Positions 7,457 to 15,068 of a stretch of DNA of 17,525 nt are shown piece by piece. Origin of the DNA: CAZPUI01 sp964415525 (GTDB lineage: Bacteria; Acidobacteriota; Holophagae; Holophagales; Holophagaceae); contig CAYQAS010000093.1 of assembly GCA_964415525.1 (NCBI GenBank), positions 1-17,525 on the forward strand, read 5' to 3'. The translations under genes and the position numbers were made by a program. The first letter of the stretch is position 1, and the number at the start of each line of letters is the position of its first letter. The notes below the pieces were generated by a model that saw only the letters and a list, made by a program, of their open reading frames with translations, searched no databases and was not told the DNA's origin.

Positions 7457-8689
7457 CTATTGCGCGGAAGAGCCCTTCAGCAGCCGGAAACCCAACCCGC
7501 CCATCACCACCACCGCCAACCCAGCGATCCACGGCAGCCATGTCTTGATGGGGTTCGGCTGATGACGGGGATCCGCCACACCCTCGGGATCCGCCTCGGC
7601 GGCGCCGAGGGTGAGGGGGGTGCGGGCATAGACGGTGCGGCTGGACTGGGGCAGGGCCTCTAGGCTGCCGGGGGCGCGCTTCATCTGTCCGCCGAGGTGG
7701 AGCCAGAGCTTCTCACCCGCCTGGGCCGGGAAGATCAGCACGTCCCGGCGCACGAGCAGGCGCACGGAACGAGGCGTGGCGCCTTCGGGCAGGTGCAACC
7801 GCAGTCGGTCCGTGGTAACAGGACCGAGGGACACGCGGGTGGATTGGCTCTCGAGGGCGGGGAGGTTCCAGAGCAGGCCCTGGGAAGGGAGGAATTGTTC
7901 CGACTCCCGGGGGACTTCCGGAGTAGGTGGGAGGACCAGGTCCCAGCGGGGGGTGATTGGCGCGACTGGCGGTGCCAGCTCGATGTCGGCGCCGACGATG
8001 CGTTCCGCGCCTTCGAGGCGCAGATCCCAGGTCTGGGCCGAGACCGGCTCCAGGCGCGGCGTCACCACCTGATCCTCGGCCGTGGCCTCGGGGCGCGTGG
8101 CGGCGATGGCCCGGAGGGCCTTCAGTTTCGGTGTCTGGCCGTGCACGGTCTCCAGCGTGAGCCGGTAGCGCATGGCGTCCCAGGGCACGGTCAGTTCGGT
8201 CTGACGGGAACCGAGCTCGTAGAGGTGCAGGGGTTGGCGAGTCTCCAGGGTGCTCCAGGCGCCGCCCTCCAGGGCACGTTCGATTTTCACGCGGCAGGCC
8301 CAGGGGCCTTCGCCCTCGAGCACCAGGGCGAAGCTCAGATGCTCCCGATCGCCGGTTTGCCAGCCTTCCGGCAGCCCCAGTTGCACTTCCGCAGTGGGCC
8401 GTCCCTGGGCGTCCTTGCCGAGCAGTTGGCGGCCGATGGGCAGGTCGCGGCGGGTCCAGAGGTCGTCCCGAGCCACGAGGTAGGGCACCGCACGGCCCTC
8501 GGCATTGCCCAGCCAGAGGTTGGGATAGGAGCGCTGCGCCTCGCGATCCAGGGGCAGCCGCGCCCAGCCGGATTGGGCGGCCGGAGATATGAGCTTGCGT
8601 TGCAGGACGTCGGAACCCGAGGGCTTCGGCTGACAGCCCAGACCGGCTACCAGCACCGGGATGGCCCAGAGGAGTCGATGAGGCTTCAT
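7457..8689 (-). CDS. DUF3999-like envelope protein of unknown function
   Basis: This 410-residue protein has an N-terminal signal segment (HRLLWAIPVLVAGLGC). The cysteine near residue 19 could be a lipoprotein site, although the lipobox is weak. A large beta-rich exported region follows, beginning GWARLPLDREAQRSYPNLWL and NAEGRAVPYL, which resembles the opening of the DUF3999 family. A C-terminal transmembrane helix lies near 383-402 (WLPWIAGLAVVVMGGLGFRL) with a short positively charged tail, so the body is probably periplasmic and membrane-tethered. It starts at ATG 8689 with GGAGG a few bases upstream. The start overlaps the stop of the DUF2339-like gene as ATGA, indicating translational coupling. 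DUF2339 and DUF3999 genes are known neighbours in other bacteria, which supports both calls. No molecular function is established. Confidence 0.82.
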   Translation of the reverse strand: MKPHRLLWAIPVLVAGLGCQPKPSGSDVLQRKLISPAAQSGWARLPLDREAQRSYPNLWLGNAEGRAVPYLVARDDLWTRRDLPIGRQLLGKDAQGRPTAEVQLGLPEGWQTGDREHLSFALVLEGEGPWACRVKIERALEGGAWSTLETRQPLHLYELGSRQTELTVPWDAMRYRLTLETVHGQTPKLKALRAIAATRPEATAEDQVVTPRLEPVSAQTWDLRLEGAERIVGADIELAPPVAPITPRWDLVLPPTPEVPRESEQFLPSQGLLWNLPALESQSTRVSLGPVTTDRLRLHLPEGATPRSVRLLVRRDVLIFPAQAGEKLWLHLGGQMKRAPGSLEALPQSSRTVYARTPLTLGAAEADPEGVADPRHQPNPIKTWLPWIAGLAVVVMGGLGFRLLKGSSAQ

Positions 8690-10452
8690 GCGTCCTCCCC
8701 GGGTGCGGTGCTGCGGCGCACGTGATTGCCCACCAAGGCCGCCGCCAGGAAGATCACGCCCACGCCGAGGAAGGCCAGGGCGCGCTTCGGGGTGTCCACA
8801 CCCGCCAGATCGGCGGTGAGCAGCTTGAACGACGCGAGACCGAGCCAGCCATAGCCCGCCACGGTGAAGGCCGTCCGGCCCTCTTCTGCCGAGAGGCTGC
8901 GCAACCACTGCAATGCGCCGAGCAGAGCCCAGGCGAGGGTCACAATCACTTGGCCGAGGCGCAGGCTGCCACCCGCCCAGTGGACGAGGGTTCCCATCTC
9001 GAGGGAGATCGTGAGGCCCGCCACCAGCTGGAGCAGCGCGAAGGCGGTGGCACCGAAGACGCCCTTGGAGCGGCAGAGCAGGGCCCAGGCGCAGGAAGCG
9101 AGCAGGCCGCTGAGGAAGAGGGCATTGGCGAAGGGGACGCGGGGTACCAGGGAGAAGAGGCTCAGGTCCACGCCATGGACCAGCCAGCGCAGGGTGGCGG
9201 CCAGGGCGAGGCCCCAGGCGAGGATCGACAGGGAGGGGTCTTCTTCCTCCTGGTACCGCCGCGTGGCGGCCCAGGCCATGCCCAGGGCGAAGCAGCCCCA
9301 TACCGGACCGACCCAGCGCCAGGCCAGGGCCACGGGAACGGCGAGGGCGAGATGGCCGAAGGCCAGGGCCAGGAGCCCGAAGTCGGCGCGATTACTGTCC
9401 ATCCGAAGCCGTAGGGGCTTCACCAGCGCCAGATTCAAGGCTGCGATGGCCAGGATCACCAGGGCGTAGGTCTCGGGCATGAGGTGCAGCTTCTGGCGCC
9501 ACAGCAGGGAACCGAGCCCGGTGAAGGCCAGGGTCGCGATCACCCAGAGCACGGTCGGCGTGCTGGGCTTCTGCTCGTCCTTGCAGCCGGGGAGCCAGAT
9601 CCATGCGTAAGTGAGGCCCAGATTCGCCAGGAGCAGCAATGCGAGGGGCAGGGCGCGGTTGGGTTGGACTTCTGCACAGGCCGCCAACAGGTACACCCAG
9701 GTCAGGATCACGCTCATCCAGCGGGACACGCCCCAGCGGGCGCCGACTCCGGCGACATAGGGCACCACCAGAGCCGCCCCCTGGAGCACTGCCAGATAGA
9801 GCGCCAATTCCACTTCGCGGTGGGGCTTCTCCGAGAACACGAGGGGCGTGATGAAACCCGTCGCCAGGGCCACCGCCAAGGCGCCGCCGTGCTTGGCGCG
9901 AGCCCCGAGGGCCCCGGCGAGGATCACTGCGGCGAAGGTACCCATGAAGCCCACCGTGGGCGGGAAGAACTGATAGGCGAATGCCCCAAACCGCAGGGTG
10001 AACATCAGCGTTCCCAGACCCGCCAGGAGCAGCGTCACGCCAAGGTTCGGGCGATCCCCAAGCAGCAGCTTCGCGGCGCCGAAGGTAAGGGCGGCGCCTG
10101 CCACGAGACCCATCAGGAAGCGGATTTCCGGCCCGATCCAGCCCTGCTGGATGGACCAGTGGAGGAAGAACAGCGCGCCGAGCAGGAAGATCACCGCTCC
10201 GGCCCCAGCCACGAACACCACGGGGCTGAGGGGTTTCGACGCCGGCCGCGGGGTCGCGGGTAGGGGTGGCGGCTGCAGGGGCGGCAGGGCGGGCACGGTG
10301 ATGAGGGGAGGCTCGGCAGCTGTAGAGGCCACGGAAGGAGGTTCAGGGGCTTGAGATGCACCTCCCACGCGGCGCTGGAGGTCCGTCACCTGGGCCTCCA
10401 GCCATGCCACGCGGGCAATGATCTGCTCAAACGTCGGGCGGGGTTCGCTCAT
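8686..10452 (-). CDS. DUF2339-like polytopic membrane protein
   Basis: This 588-residue protein begins with a short cytoplasmic coiled coil (PTFEQIIARVAWLEAQVTDL, residues 7-26) and a Pro-rich linker (about 45-75). Many hydrophobic helices follow from about residue 80 to the C-terminus. The segment FLHWSIQQGWIGPEIRFLMG after the first helix is the hallmark of DUF2339 proteins, and the last helix ends VGNHVRRS. I chose ATG 10452 because AGGAA precedes it and the N-terminal coiled coil begins there; the frame is open a further 24 codons upstream but that part looks non-coding. The stop overlaps the next start (ATGA). Function is unknown; the number of helices suggests an integral envelope component rather than a simple transporter. 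It is divergent from the 10528 gene with 75 bases between starts. Confidence 0.85.
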   Translation of the reverse strand: MSEPRPTFEQIIARVAWLEAQVTDLQRRVGGASQAPEPPSVASTAAEPPLITVPALPPLQPPPLPATPRPASKPLSPVVFVAGAGAVIFLLGALFFLHWSIQQGWIGPEIRFLMGLVAGAALTFGAAKLLLGDRPNLGVTLLLAGLGTLMFTLRFGAFAYQFFPPTVGFMGTFAAVILAGALGARAKHGGALAVALATGFITPLVFSEKPHREVELALYLAVLQGAALVVPYVAGVGARWGVSRWMSVILTWVYLLAACAEVQPNRALPLALLLLANLGLTYAWIWLPGCKDEQKPSTPTVLWVIATLAFTGLGSLLWRQKLHLMPETYALVILAIAALNLALVKPLRLRMDSNRADFGLLALAFGHLALAVPVALAWRWVGPVWGCFALGMAWAATRRYQEEEDPSLSILAWGLALAATLRWLVHGVDLSLFSLVPRVPFANALFLSGLLASCAWALLCRSKGVFGATAFALLQLVAGLTISLEMGTLVHWAGGSLRLGQVIVTLAWALLGALQWLRSLSAEEGRTAFTVAGYGWLGLASFKLLTADLAGVDTPKRALAFLGVGVIFLAAALVGNHVRRSTAPGEDA

Positions 10453-10527
10453 GGGATTCCTGGGTTGATGAGCGAGGATAGCGTGACGCTTCGGGCGGTG
10501 TCGGCCTCCAAGAGGTTGGAGCACTGC

Positions 10528-11037
10528 ATGAACCTGGACGCGCTATCCCACCTCGCCGATGACGCCCGCCTCTGGCTGTTCGTCCTGGACCGTCCCCTGC
10601 AGGGGGAGACTCGGACCCGTTTCGAGACTTCTCTGGCGGAGGGGCTCGGCACCTGGCGGCACAAGGGCACGAGCTATGACGCCGCCTTCACCCTGTTGGA
10701 GGAACGCGTGCTTGTGGTGGCGGAGCCCACCATGGCGGTGAATCCCAGCGGCTGCGCCATCGAGGGCTTGAACCGCAAGGTGGAGAAGCGGGTGGCCGAG
10801 GCCGGGACCGCCCTGGTGCCCGATGGCCCGGTGGTGGTGAAGGCCCCCGAAGGCCTGATGGCGGTGCCCCGAGAGGCCCTGCCGGAGGCGACCCAGGCGG
10901 GCCGACTGAAGGCGGAAACGCTGGTGCTGGACCGCACCCTGTTCAATCTCGGAGATCTGCGGCGACGCGGCCTCTTCCAGCCCGCCGCCGCCACATGGCT
11001 GGGCCGCAAGTTCGGGTGGACCGCCCAGGCGGGCTGA
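10528..11037 (+). CDS. Small conserved protein of unknown function (resembles proteins labelled 'ABC transporter ATPase')
   Basis: This 169-residue soluble protein has no signal or membrane segment. Its first 95 residues (ARLWLFVLDRPLQGE, then GTWRHKGTSYDAAFTLLEER, VLVVAEP, NPSGCAIEG) match from memory a family of ~160-residue Bacteroidetes proteins often misnamed 'ABC transporter ATPase'. Those share an SGC(S/A)I motif after a beta strand. No Walker A, signature or Walker B motif is present, so it is not an ABC ATPase. I chose ATG 10528 (GGAG 6 bases upstream, good N-terminal fit). An ATG at 10468 in the same frame would add 20 residues but has no ribosome-binding site. The gene stands alone between the divergent DUF2339-like gene and a hairpin-rich spacer. 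Confidence 0.75.
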   Translation: MNLDALSHLADDARLWLFVLDRPLQGETRTRFETSLAEGLGTWRHKGTSYDAAFTLLEERVLVVAEPTMAVNPSGCAIEGLNRKVEKRVAEAGTALVPDGPVVVKAPEGLMAVPREALPEATQAGRLKAETLVLDRTLFNLGDLRRRGLFQPAAATWLGRKFGWTAQAG

Positions 11038-11060
11038 CGGGTCGCCCACGGACATCAAAG

Positions 11061-11093
11061 ACGTGGTGGCAGGGCTTTTCCTGGCCACCATGT
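11061..11093 (+). terminator. Stable hairpin downstream of the 10528 gene, terminator-like without a T-run
   Basis: TGGTGGCAGG (11064-11073) pairs with CCTGGCCACCA (11080-11090), with one bulged G and a GCTTTT loop; flanking bases extend the stem slightly. It lies 23 bases after the stop codon at 11037, a usual terminator position. It lacks the downstream T-run of a classic intrinsic terminator. Confidence 0.4.
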
Positions 11094-11101
11094 GGGGAGC
11101 G

Positions 11102-11217
11102 CTAGGGGGACGCAGAGGGCGCGAAGCGACCGGGCGGTCCCCCTCGTTCTAGGATTGGAGAAGGGCTTCACCCTTCAAGCCACGGATACGATCAACCTTG
11201 GGGGTGGCTTTCCACCC
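11102..11217 (+). other. Hairpin-rich spacer upstream of the SEC-C/YkgJ gene, possible structured leader or small RNA
   Basis: Three inverted repeats follow each other. AGGGGGAC (11104-11111) pairs with GTCCCCCT (11137-11144). GAAGGG (11160-11165) pairs with CCCTTC (11171-11176) across a 5-base loop. GGGTGG (11202-11207) pairs with CCACCC (11212-11217) across a 4-base loop. CTAG also recurs at 11102 and 11149. The start of the next gene is 77 bases further on. No Rfam-like consensus was recognised and no clear promoter was found. A 68-codon frame over this stretch lacks coding character. Leader, small RNA or chance GC-rich pairing all remain open. Confidence 0.3.
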
Positions 11218-11294
11218 GACCGGCTCCACATCGCCGCATCGAGGCCGATGGCGCGCTTTCACCGTGAGGCACCCGATCTTGCGAGGAATGGACG

Positions 11295-12095
11295 ATGAAG
11301 ACCCGTCCCAACGAACCCTGTCCCTGTGGAAGCGGTGCCAAGTTCAAGCGCTGCTGCGGCGCGGGTGATTCACACCATCCCAGTCGTCCATGCCACAACG
11401 CGGACCGGGTGTGGATGGAACGGCATGTCATCGGAGAGGGCGACATCCTGCTCTACGGGAATCTGCAACACGAACTCGAGGGCGCATCCCCTGAAACGGT
11501 GTGGCGTGAACTTCGGAAAGCGGCGGAATCCTACCTGGGAGGGGGAAAACTCCGCACCCAGGCCCTTCACGCTCGGATCGACGACACCATCGCGTCGCTG
11601 ATCGCAAGGGATGTGCGGTTCGGCTACCCGCCGCCGTTCTGCCACAAGGGCTGCTCCAACTGCTGCCACGAACTGGTCTACTGCACGCCTGAAGAGGCGG
11701 CGGGCATTCACGACTACTGTCGGCAGCACGGTCTCACGATCGACTACGCCAAGCTCGCGCGACAGCTCGACCATGTCGACTTCGACTCTCACGGGAACCA
11801 TACCGGCAGCACCACCTGGAACGATCAGGTGCGGGAAGACCAGTCCTGCGTCTTCCTGTCGAAGGCCGATCAGGGCTGCACCATCTGGCCGGTCCGGCCT
11901 TCCGTCTGTCGGGCGCATCTCGCAGAAGGCACCGACCAGTTCTGTGCGCCCCACAACGGCGTCGAAAACCCCGAGGCGAGGGGCATCGACTACGTCGAGG
12001 TCGATTACATCCTCAGCGCCGTCTTTACGATCCACCGGGATGCGATCAAACGGACGATGGGCAGGTTGCTCTTGGACCTGATGCCTGACGAATGA
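11295..12095 (+). CDS. SEC-C motif plus YkgJ-type cysteine-cluster protein
   Basis: This 266-residue soluble protein joins two metal-binding parts. The N-terminus carries a SEC-C zinc motif (PCPCGSGAKFKRCCG; Cys9, 11, 20, 21), as found at the C-terminus of SecA and in many small proteins. Residues ~112-217 carry a YkgJ/CxxCxxCC-type cluster site: CHKGCSNCC (Cys116, 120, 123, 124), then Cys185 (DQSCVFL), Cys195 and Cys205 (CTIWPVRPSVCR) and Cys217. That family is predicted to bind zinc or an Fe-S cluster, and its role is unsettled. It starts at ATG 11295 with GAGGAA 6 bases upstream. Codon use looks less GC-biased than in neighbouring genes (more GAA, CGT, TCA, GGA), which hints at separate ancestry. 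It is a single gene with a hairpin after its stop. Confidence 0.88.
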   Translation: MKTRPNEPCPCGSGAKFKRCCGAGDSHHPSRPCHNADRVWMERHVIGEGDILLYGNLQHELEGASPETVWRELRKAAESYLGGGKLRTQALHARIDDTIASLIARDVRFGYPPPFCHKGCSNCCHELVYCTPEEAAGIHDYCRQHGLTIDYAKLARQLDHVDFDSHGNHTGSTTWNDQVREDQSCVFLSKADQGCTIWPVRPSVCRAHLAEGTDQFCAPHNGVENPEARGIDYVEVDYILSAVFTIHRDAIKRTMGRLLLDLMPDE

Positions 12096-12117
12096 ACCTG
12101 AGGCGTCCCACCGGTAA

Positions 12118-12147
12118 ACACGCAGGCCCCCATTCGAGGGCCTGTGT
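12118..12147. terminator. Probable bidirectional intrinsic terminator between convergent genes
   Basis: CAGGCCC (12123-12129) pairs with GGGCCTG (12138-12144) across an 8-base loop. ACA/TGT extends the stem beyond a 2-base bulge. It follows the stop at 12095 by 22 bases on the plus strand. On the minus strand the stem is followed by GTTT, so it could also stop the nitrate operon transcript. T-runs are short on both sides. Confidence 0.55.
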
Positions 12148-12219
12148 CGTTGCGTGAATGGCTGGGATCAGCCTGTCGAACGATTGCGTGAACCTCACCA
12201 GATTCAGGAGCACGAGCCC

Positions 12220-12237
12220 TTTTCGCTTTGGCGAAAG
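12220..12237 (-). terminator. Small hairpin just downstream of narK2
   Basis: TTTCGC (12221-12226) and GCGAAA (12231-12236) form a 6-bp stem with a 4-base loop, 24 bases after the narK2 stop on the minus strand. No T-run follows. It may stabilise the 3' end or act together with the stronger hairpin at 12118-12147. Confidence 0.3.
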
Positions 12238-12259
12238 CGCAGACGTGCGACTTTCCGTC

Positions 12260-13768
12260 TCAGCAGCGCGTCTCGGCGCTCTTACGCATGTAGAAGTGCC
12301 AGTTCAGGACAAGACACAGCACGTAGAAGGCCGCGAAACCGTAGAACGCGTTCTGCACCGTGCCCGCGGCGATCTGGCTCTTGAAGACCGTGGGGATCAC
12401 ATACGAACCATAGGCCGCCACGGCGCCGGTCCAGCCGAGCACCGGCCCGGCGTGCTGGGGCTCGAAGATGAAGGGCACCATCTGAAAGGTGCTGCCGTTG
12501 CCGATGCCTGAGCCCAGGAAGAGCAGCAGGAAGCTCAGGAGGAAGGGCGTGAAGAATACCTTGGGATCCGGCGAGCCCACCGCCTGCTTCACGAAATAGG
12601 CCACCGCCAGGGCGCCCACGATCTGGATCACCGTGGACCACTGGGTGATCACGGAACCGCGGAACTTGTCTGAGAGCCAGCCCCCCACGGGACGGATGAG
12701 GCTGCCCACCAGGGGGCCGAGGAATGCGTAGGCGGCGGGGTTGATGCCGCTCTTGCCGAAAACCACCTTGATGAGCAGGGGGAAAGCGGCGCTGTACCCG
12801 ATGAAGCTGCCGAAGGTCATGATGTAGAGCAGCGTCATGACCCATGTGTGCTTTTTGCCGAAGATGCTGAACTGCTTGTCCAGGCTCGTCTTCACCTTGC
12901 CCGGCACCAGTTTCAGAAGCAGCAGGCAGACGCCGATGGCCAGCACCACAAGGCCCAGCTGAGCCGAAAGGGTGAGCTTCGGAAAGCGCACCACAAGCCA
13001 CGCCACGAGACCCGCAGCGGCGAAGGCGGGGACGTGGAGTCCCAGGATCCGCATCACGGCCGCGGAGGTGGGTTCGCTGTCATGGGCGGGGAGGTTGTGC
13101 ATCCCGAACCAGGAGGCGAGGCCGAGTACCACCACGAGGGGCACCCATACTAGGGCGCCGTTCTGCACATAGAGCAGCTTCCCTGCGGCGGCCACGTGGG
13201 GCGCGCCCGCCAGGGTGCCGAAGAGCCCCATGCCCATCACGAAGGGAACGAGCACCTGCATCACGCTCACCCCCAGGTTGCCGATGCCCGCGTTCAGGCC
13301 CAGGGCGAGCCCCGCCAGCCGTTTGGGGAAGAACCCGTTGATGTTGGACATGGAGCTGGAGAAGTTGCCGCCGCCGACGCCGGAGAGCAGCGCCAGAACC
13401 GCGAAGGTGCTGAAGGGCGTGGCCGTGCTCTGCAGGGCGATGCCCGCCCCGAGGGCCGGGGCCAACAGCATGAGCGTGGTGATGGCGACGACGTTGCGCC
13501 CGCCGCCGAGGGCCACCAGGAAGCTGTTGGGGATGCGCAGGGTAGCGCCGGAGAGGCCCGCGATGCTGATGAGCGTGAAGAGCTGGGCGTCCGTGAAGGG
13601 GAAGCCCACCTCCTTCATGCGCACCGTGAGGATGCTCCAGAACATCCACACGCTGAAGGCGCAGAGCAGGCTCGGCACGGAGAGCAGCAGGTTGCGCCAC
13701 GCGACGGCACTGCCACCGGCCTTCCAGGCGTTCGAATCCTCTGGGGTCCACTGGGTGAGTTTGCGCAT
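12260..13768 (-). CDS. narK2: NarK2-type nitrate/nitrite transporter with enlarged central region
   Basis: This 502-residue inner-membrane MFS protein belongs to the nitrate/nitrite porter family, which imports nitrate and/or exchanges it for nitrite. It has the two substrate-binding arginines of E. coli NarK in equivalent settings: SGATLRIPNSF (Arg78) and GPLVGSLIRPVGGWLSDKF (Arg359). It also has glycine-rich nitrate signature stretches (LNAGIGNLGVSVMQVLVP and LGSGIGNGSTFQMVPF). Compared with E. coli NarK there is an extra ~60-residue segment at about 240-300 holding two strongly hydrophobic stretches, suggesting 14 rather than 12 helices. ATG 13768 has GAGG just upstream and fits the usual NarK N-terminus; the frame is open 26 codons further but Pro/Ser-rich. 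It starts 7 bases after the narK1 stop and is the last gene of the operon. Confidence 0.92.
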   Translation of the reverse strand: MRKLTQWTPEDSNAWKAGGSAVAWRNLLLSVPSLLCAFSVWMFWSILTVRMKEVGFPFTDAQLFTLISIAGLSGATLRIPNSFLVALGGGRNVVAITTLMLLAPALGAGIALQSTATPFSTFAVLALLSGVGGGNFSSSMSNINGFFPKRLAGLALGLNAGIGNLGVSVMQVLVPFVMGMGLFGTLAGAPHVAAAGKLLYVQNGALVWVPLVVVLGLASWFGMHNLPAHDSEPTSAAVMRILGLHVPAFAAAGLVAWLVVRFPKLTLSAQLGLVVLAIGVCLLLLKLVPGKVKTSLDKQFSIFGKKHTWVMTLLYIMTFGSFIGYSAAFPLLIKVVFGKSGINPAAYAFLGPLVGSLIRPVGGWLSDKFRGSVITQWSTVIQIVGALAVAYFVKQAVGSPDPKVFFTPFLLSFLLLFLGSGIGNGSTFQMVPFIFEPQHAGPVLGWTGAVAAYGSYVIPTVFKSQIAAGTVQNAFYGFAAFYVLCLVLNWHFYMRKSAETRC

Positions 13769-13775
13769 GGGGGCC

Positions 13776-15059
13776 TCAGACGGGGAAGGAGGGTTCGGGA
13801 GTGGTGATGGGGGGCAGGGGCGCGAGTTCGGGCTCGGGATCCGCATCCAGGGCGCGTCCGCCGAGGCCGATCCAGTCCCCCACCCAATCCTTCATCACCC
13901 ACGCCAAGACGACGAGGGAGAGCACGGTGAGAACCACGCCCGCCAGGAAGCCCGGCGCGAAGCTCCCCAGGAACTGCTTGCCGAGACCCATGGCGTTGGG
14001 AAGGGCGCCGCCCATGAGGGCGCCGATCTCGCCGATGAGGCTGCCCGCCACGGCGGTGCTGCCCTTGAACCGCAGGGGCACCAGCTGGAAGACCGCGCCG
14101 TTGCCCGCGCCCATGGCGGAGAAGGTCACCACGAGGATCGCCACCATTACCCAGGGGTTCGGCGGCAGGAGGGACGCCGCAGCCACGGTGACGATGATGA
14201 TGCCGCAGAGGGTGAAGAGCAGGCGCAACCCGCCCAGTTTGTCCGCCAGCCAACCGCCCGCCACCCGCAGGATGGAGGCCATGACGACGATGGTGGCGGC
14301 GTACTGGCCGACCGTGGCCTTGGGGATGTGGTAGTGGTCGTGGAAGAGGGTCGGCAGGAAGCTCGTGAGCCCGATGAAGCCGCCGAAGGTCACGCTGTAG
14401 ATCAGGTTGAAGATCCACGCATCGCGGTCCACCAGGATCTTCAGGTAGTCGCTGAGCTTCTTCTCCTCCCGGTCCGGCGGCTCCTTCGCGAAGATGGTCA
14501 GCAGCACGATGGCCAGCAGCATGGGCAGGATGGAAAGCCCGTACACCGTGCGCCAGCCATGGGCCTGGGCCAGGGGTGGGGCGAAGAGCAGGGCCAGCAC
14601 GGAGCCGCTGTTGCCTGCCCCCGCGATGCCCATGGCCAGTCCTTTGAACTTCGCCGGGTACCAGCCCGAACCCAGGGAGAGGGCCACGCCGAAGCTGGCG
14701 CCCGCCACACCAAGGGCCACGCCCATGGCCAGGACGTGGGCGTAGCTGCTCACGAAGAAGAAGCCGAAGGCGAGGCAGGCGCAGATGACGCCCATCTCCA
14801 GCAGGGCCGCGTTCTTGCGCCCGATGTACTGGCTCAGCACGCCGAGCGGGAAGCGCATCAAGGCCCCCGCGAGCACAGGAATGCTCACCATCAGGCCCTT
14901 CTGGGCGGCACTGAGGCCGAATTCCGCCGAGATGAAGGGCGCCATGGCCCCGTTCAGCACCCAGATGGCGAAGCAGAAATCGAAGTAGAGGAGGGAGGTC
15001 AGCAGGGTCGGCAGGTGGCCCACCTTGAGGAATCCCTTGGCATCTTGAAGGAGGGACAT
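13776..15059 (-). CDS. narK1: NarK1-type nitrate transporter
   Basis: This 427-residue MFS protein of the nitrate/nitrite porter family resembles the NarK1 branch, regarded as proton/nitrate symporters. Evidence includes the N-terminal helix with FAIWVLNGAMAPFISAEFGL, MRFPLGVLSQYIGRKN with Arg69, glycine-rich signatures GIAGAGNSGSVLALLFAP and SAMGAGNGAVFQLVPLRF, and SILRVAGGWLADKLGG with Arg265. A short acidic, Pro-rich cytoplasmic tail ends the protein. ATG 15059 is preceded by AGGAA at a good distance and lies 9 bases after the stop of the two-helix gene. Adjacent narK1 and narK2 genes match the fused NarK1-NarK2 of some denitrifiers such as Paracoccus, where the pair gives import by two mechanisms. 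Confidence 0.92.
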   Translation of the reverse strand: MSLLQDAKGFLKVGHLPTLLTSLLYFDFCFAIWVLNGAMAPFISAEFGLSAAQKGLMVSIPVLAGALMRFPLGVLSQYIGRKNAALLEMGVICACLAFGFFFVSSYAHVLAMGVALGVAGASFGVALSLGSGWYPAKFKGLAMGIAGAGNSGSVLALLFAPPLAQAHGWRTVYGLSILPMLLAIVLLTIFAKEPPDREEKKLSDYLKILVDRDAWIFNLIYSVTFGGFIGLTSFLPTLFHDHYHIPKATVGQYAATIVVMASILRVAGGWLADKLGGLRLLFTLCGIIIVTVAAASLLPPNPWVMVAILVVTFSAMGAGNGAVFQLVPLRFKGSTAVAGSLIGEIGALMGGALPNAMGLGKQFLGSFAPGFLAGVVLTVLSLVVLAWVMKDWVGDWIGLGGRALDADPEPELAPLPPITTPEPSFPV

Positions 15060-15068
15060 GGTCAGTTC

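Noticed and set aside
8690..9301. Upstream extension of the DUF3999-like frame to 9301
   Set aside because: The extension overlaps the DUF2339-like gene completely and reads as Arg/Pro/Gly-rich noise. The signal peptide and Shine-Dalgarno place the start at 8689.
9484..10263. Plus-strand open frame of 259 codons
   Set aside because: It is a shadow of the DUF2339-like gene, with compositionally odd, domain-free translation.
11092..11298. 68-codon plus-strand open frame between the 10528 gene and the SEC-C/YkgJ gene
   Set aside because: There is no ribosome-binding site, no recognisable domain, and it spans the hairpins; its end overlaps the start of the next gene.
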